From: Saxidomus purpurata
Taxonomy: Eukaryota > Mollusca > Bivalvia > Venerida > Veneridae
Assembly (NCBI GenBank): GCA_022818135.1
Contig: JAFMSR010000014.1
Span: 40,133,708-40,197,707, forward strand
Reading direction: 5' to 3'
DNA: 64,000 bases
Part shown: positions 60,927 to 64,000 of the stretch, piece by piece
Layout: each line of letters starts with the position of its first letter
How positions within the stretch are numbered: the first letter of the stretch is position 1
Translations under genes and position numbers: made by a program
Notes under the pieces: generated by a model
What the model was told of the DNA's origin: nothing
Databases searched by the model: none
Seen by the model: the letters and a program-made list of their open reading frames with translations, nothing else

Positions 60927-61077
60927 AATTGTTGGTTTCGATGTAAGATCACGATATAATTTCACCGAGTGGGCACCAAAAGTGATATTTTCACGAGTGG
61001 CGCAGCCACGAGTGAAAATAACTACTTTTGGTGTTCACGAGTGAAATTATCGTGATATGACATCGATACCAACAATT
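60927..61077. mobile_element. Near-perfect fold-back element (hairpin)
   Basis: The left arm aattgttggtttcgatg ... ttttcacgagtgg (60927-61000) is the reverse complement of the right arm (61005-61077) with only a few mismatches, around a ~5-bp centre gcagc. Arms of about 72 bp make a strong hairpin, a MITE/fold-back structure. Confidence 0.85.
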
Positions 61078-61579
61078 TTTCTGTTTATTTTATAAAGCAA
61101 AACATTTATGACGTCATTTTCACGACGTCAACGACGTATGGTTTCCAACATTCTTTACGCTCGGTTTACTTTTTAATCTGGGTAGAAGATTTTGATAATT
61201 TTACTGAGTGAACAGTGAGTTTATCAGGATATAATCCACCGTTAAATTTCGATAAACCACCGAAAAACATAAAATAAATACAATTTTTGTCCCTCTGTTG
61301 GGGGGATTTTTATGAAAAGGCATACTGTCAAGAATAATTCATCCACGAACGTCATATTTCGGTATTGTAAGAAACAGAAATGTCAGTCGCGTTGTTAAGA
61401 CAACAATACGAGTTTTAATCCTGTTTGCGCGTTTGATACATGTTTATAAAAAATATTTTAGAATATATAAATGAAATGGAATAAAAATAAATAAAGAAAG
61501 AAAATTAATAAATCTACTTTCCGAGAGCAACTTATTACTGTTATAAGACTTTTCTTATTGAGCAGAGTAAGACTCCATA

Positions 61580-63345
61580 GATTAATAAGTCTGCAAAGTA
61601 AGTCACCATTGGTGAAGCAAGTCTGCAAAGTAAGTCTCCATTGGTTAGGCAAGTCTGCAAAGTAAGTCTCCATTGGTGGAGCTAGTCTGCAAAGGACTTT
61701 CCATTGTTGGTGCAAGTCTGCAAAGTTAGTCTCCATTGGTGGAGCTAGTCTGCAAAGTGACTTTCCATTCGTGGAGCAAGTCTGCAAAGTAAGTCACTAT
61801 TGGTAGAGTAAGTCTGCAAAGTAAGTTTCCGTTGGTTGAGCACGTCTGCAAAGTGAGTCTCCGTTGGTGGAGCAAGTCTGCAAAGTAAGTCACCATTGGT
61901 GGAGCCTTCTCCAAAATTTCCCTTGGGGGGCACTCAAAGTGATTTTCCATTGGTGGAGCAAGTTTGCAAAGTAAGTAACCATTGGTGCAAGTCTGCAAAG
62001 TAAGTCACCGTTGGTGGAGCAAGTCTGCAAAGTAAGTCACCATTGGTGAAGCAAGTCTTCAAGCAGTCTCCACTAAAGTGAGCCCATTGGTGAAGCAAGT
62101 CTGTCAAAGTATGTAGCTCCCTGGTGGAGCAAGTCTACAAAGTGACTTTCCATTGGTGAAGCAAGTCTGAAAAATAGTACCATTGGTGAAGCAAGTCTGC
62201 AAAGTAAGTCACTATTGGTGAGGCTAGTCTACAAATTGACTCTCCATTGGGGGAGCAGTCTACAAAGTGACTTTCCATTGGTGGAGCAAGTCTGCAAAGT
62301 AAGTCACCATTGGTAGAGCAAGTCTGAAAAGTAAGTCTCCGTTGGTGGAGCAAGTCTGCAAAGTAAGTCTCTGTTGGTGGAGCAAGTCTGCAAAAAGTAT
62401 GTTTCCGCGGGGGAACCCCCCCCCCCCCCCCCCGTTGGTGGAGCCCAAGTCTGCAAAGAAGTCACCATGGTGAAGCAAGTCTGCAAAGTAAGTCTCCGTT
62501 GGTGGAGCAATTCTACAAAGTGACTTTCCATTGGTGAAGCAAGTTTGCAAAGTAAGTAACCATTGGTGAAGCAAGTCTGCAAAGTGAGTCTCCGTTGGTG
62601 GAGCAAGTCTGCAAAGTAAGTCACCATTGGTGGAGCAAGTCTGCAAAGTAAGTCTCCGTTGGTGGAGCAAGTCTGCAAAGTAAGTCAGCATTGGTGGAGC
62701 AAGTCTACAAAGTGACTTTCCATTGGTGAAGCAAGTCTGAAAAATAAGTCACCATTGGTGAAGCAAGTCTGCAAAGTAAGTCACTATTGGTGAGGCTAGT
62801 CTACAAATTGACTCTCCATTGGTGGAGCTAGTCTACAAAGTGACTTTCCATTGGTGGAGCAAGTCTGCAAAGTAAGTCACTATTGGTAGAGCAAGTCTGA
62901 AAAGTAAGTCTCCGTTGGTGGAGCAAGTCTGCAAAGTAAGTCTCTGTTGGTGGAGCAAGTCTGCAAAGTAAGTTTCCGTTGGTGAAGCATGTCTGCCAAG
63001 TGAGTCTCCGTTGGTGGAGCAAGTCTGCAAAGTAAGTCACCACTGGTGAAGCAAGTCTGCAAAGTAAGTCTCCGTTGGTGGAGCAATTCTACAAAGTGAC
63101 TTTCCATTGGTGAAGCAAGTTTGCAAAGTAAGTAACCATTGGTGAAGCAAGTCTGCAAAGTGAGTCTCCGTTGGTGGAGCAAGTCTGCAAAGTAAGTCAC
63201 CATTGGTGGAGCAAGTCTGCAAAGTAAGTCTCCGTTGGTGGAGCAAGTCTGCAAAGTAAATTTCCTCTGCAAAATAAGTCTCCGTTGGTGGAGCAAGTCT
63301 GCAAAGTAAGTTTCTTAAATAAAGTAAGTCTCCGTTGGTTGAGTA
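61580..63345 (-). repeat. 32-bp satellite array, about 50 or more units
   Basis: On the plus strand the unit is gcaagtctgcaaagtaagtc plus accattggtgga, with a ctccgttggtgga variant alternating. Since 32 is not a multiple of 3, all minus-strand frames read a rotating peptide and appear open; these are artefacts. Parts repeat at a larger scale: gcaattctacaaagtgactt at 62507 and 63083 are 576 bp (18 units) apart. A long C-run interrupts the array at about 62414-62434. Confidence 0.95.
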
Positions 63346-63399
63346 GGTTTTCTTTGCGACGGATGTCTTTATAGAGAAGTAAGTCCGTTCGGCGAAGAA

Positions 63400-63545
63400 A
63401 TTTCACCAGATAGGAAGTGAAACAAGTCCAAGGGGCACAGCAAATTTAAGACGTGAAGCAAATCCAGGAAGCGCAGCAAGTCTTAGACGAGCAGCAAGCC
63501 CACGAAGCGCAGCAAGTCTAGTTACTCGGAATGTAGCAAGTCTAA
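63400..63545 (+). repeat. Degenerate edge of the 32-bp satellite
   Basis: Recurrent gcagcaagtc, aagcgcagcaagtc and gaagcaaatcc at irregular spacing. It appears to be the decayed fringe of the array. Confidence 0.55.
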
Positions 63546-63717
63546 GAGGAGTTCAGTTGCAGTTAGTAACCGCTTCATCAACTAGACACATATCCTGTCC
63601 AGAGAACCTTAATTTCTTTACCAGATACAATAAGTGGCGAGAGAGTATTTAATATTGCCATCATATATGAATCACACAAAAAATAGTTTTTATTTCGAAT
63701 TATTTGATTTGACTTCA

Positions 63718-64000
63718 TTTTTATGCCCCTACCCGCTTGTTCTTCAAAGAAGTGGGTTATATTGCTTTGCAGGTGTCGGTAGATCTTTGATTTCTTCTCA
63801 ATAACTTAAAAAGGATTTAACCTAGAGGTCTCAAACTGGGTAGGGATATTGGTCACGGAAAGTAAATGAACCCTATTCATTTTGAGGTCATGGGGTCAAG
63901 GCTAATATCACAGTGACCTTGCATTAAAAAACTTTCCACTTAATAATATGAGAAGACCTAGTCTCACACTTGGTAGGGACATTGGTCATGAAGGTCAAAG
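63718..64000 (+). repeat. Start of a clam-type dispersed repeat (cut by the window edge)
   Basis: tatgcccctacccgcttgtt, then two units with tcacacttggtagggacatt / ctcaaactgggtagggatat and cacagtgaccttgca. It matches the style of the repeats at 44915 and 50930. Confidence 0.65.

Noticed and set aside
61580..63345. CRISPR-like repeat spacing
   Set aside because: Units are contiguous with no unique spacers, and the genome is eukaryotic.
61458..63406. Many overlapping minus-strand open frames rich in LLHQRRLTLQTCSTNG
   Set aside because: They are translations of the 32-bp satellite in rotating frames; no start context, no domain, all frames equally open.

Overview
This is a eukaryotic, AT-rich, intron-containing window, most likely from a bivalve mollusc. 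That assignment is an inference: intron-split SLC16 genes, a chaperonin CCT exon fragment, tRNA-derived SINEs, and the diverged 160-170 bp dispersed repeats with 'gtgaccttgacctttgac'-type cores common in clam genomes. There are no operons, rRNA or functional tRNA genes, and no CRISPR. Most of the window is non-coding.

Layout. (1) 1-11021 and 32955-46860 carry a head-to-tail, minus-strand tandem array of monocarboxylate-transporter-like (SLC16/MCT) genes. Copy C shows only its first coding exon (142-414). Copy A (5739-11021) and copy B (36007-40423) are each complete: five coding exons, all introns phase 1, 1371 nt, 456 aa. Each has an inferred 5' non-coding exon ending in a conserved donor (1234, 13170, 46560). 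The 3 kb between copies (2697-5738 and 32955-36006) is duplicated too. (2) In copy A the two blocks upstream of the ATG exon are circularly permuted relative to copy C, and 19.7 kb of unrelated DNA (13226-32954) sits between the displaced block and the rest of the duplication unit. (3) That insert holds three DNA-transposon-like elements nested inside one another (15399-19385, 15948-18984, 17388-18760), several tandem repeats, a textbook TATA/CCAAT promoter (about 24107-24240), and a compact convergent gene pair. The pair is a two-exon RING-finger/coiled-coil gene (25684-26510) and a broken Rep-like gene with zinc finger, HUH and SF3-helicase domains (27038-28105). Next to it lie an 82-bp repeat array and a 1023-bp array (28621-32954), with a diverged copy of the array unit on the other side. 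(4) 40424-64000 has no intact recognised gene. It holds a CCT7 exon fragment, two TTAA-flanked MITEs, fold-back elements, a dead pogo-like transposase, clam-type repeats and a 1.8 kb satellite of 32-bp units (61580-63345).

How it fits together. The only confident host genes are the SLC16 paralogues, proton-linked or facilitative carriers of small carboxylates at the plasma membrane. The Rep/RING pair with its repeat arrays is the best candidate for an undescribed mobile or captured virus-like unit: short 3' ends, poly(A) signals at or beside the stop codons, direct repeats on both sides, and a Rep whose catalytic tyrosine position reads Asn. All exon boundaries come from reading splice signals and homology by eye; no search or alignment program was run.
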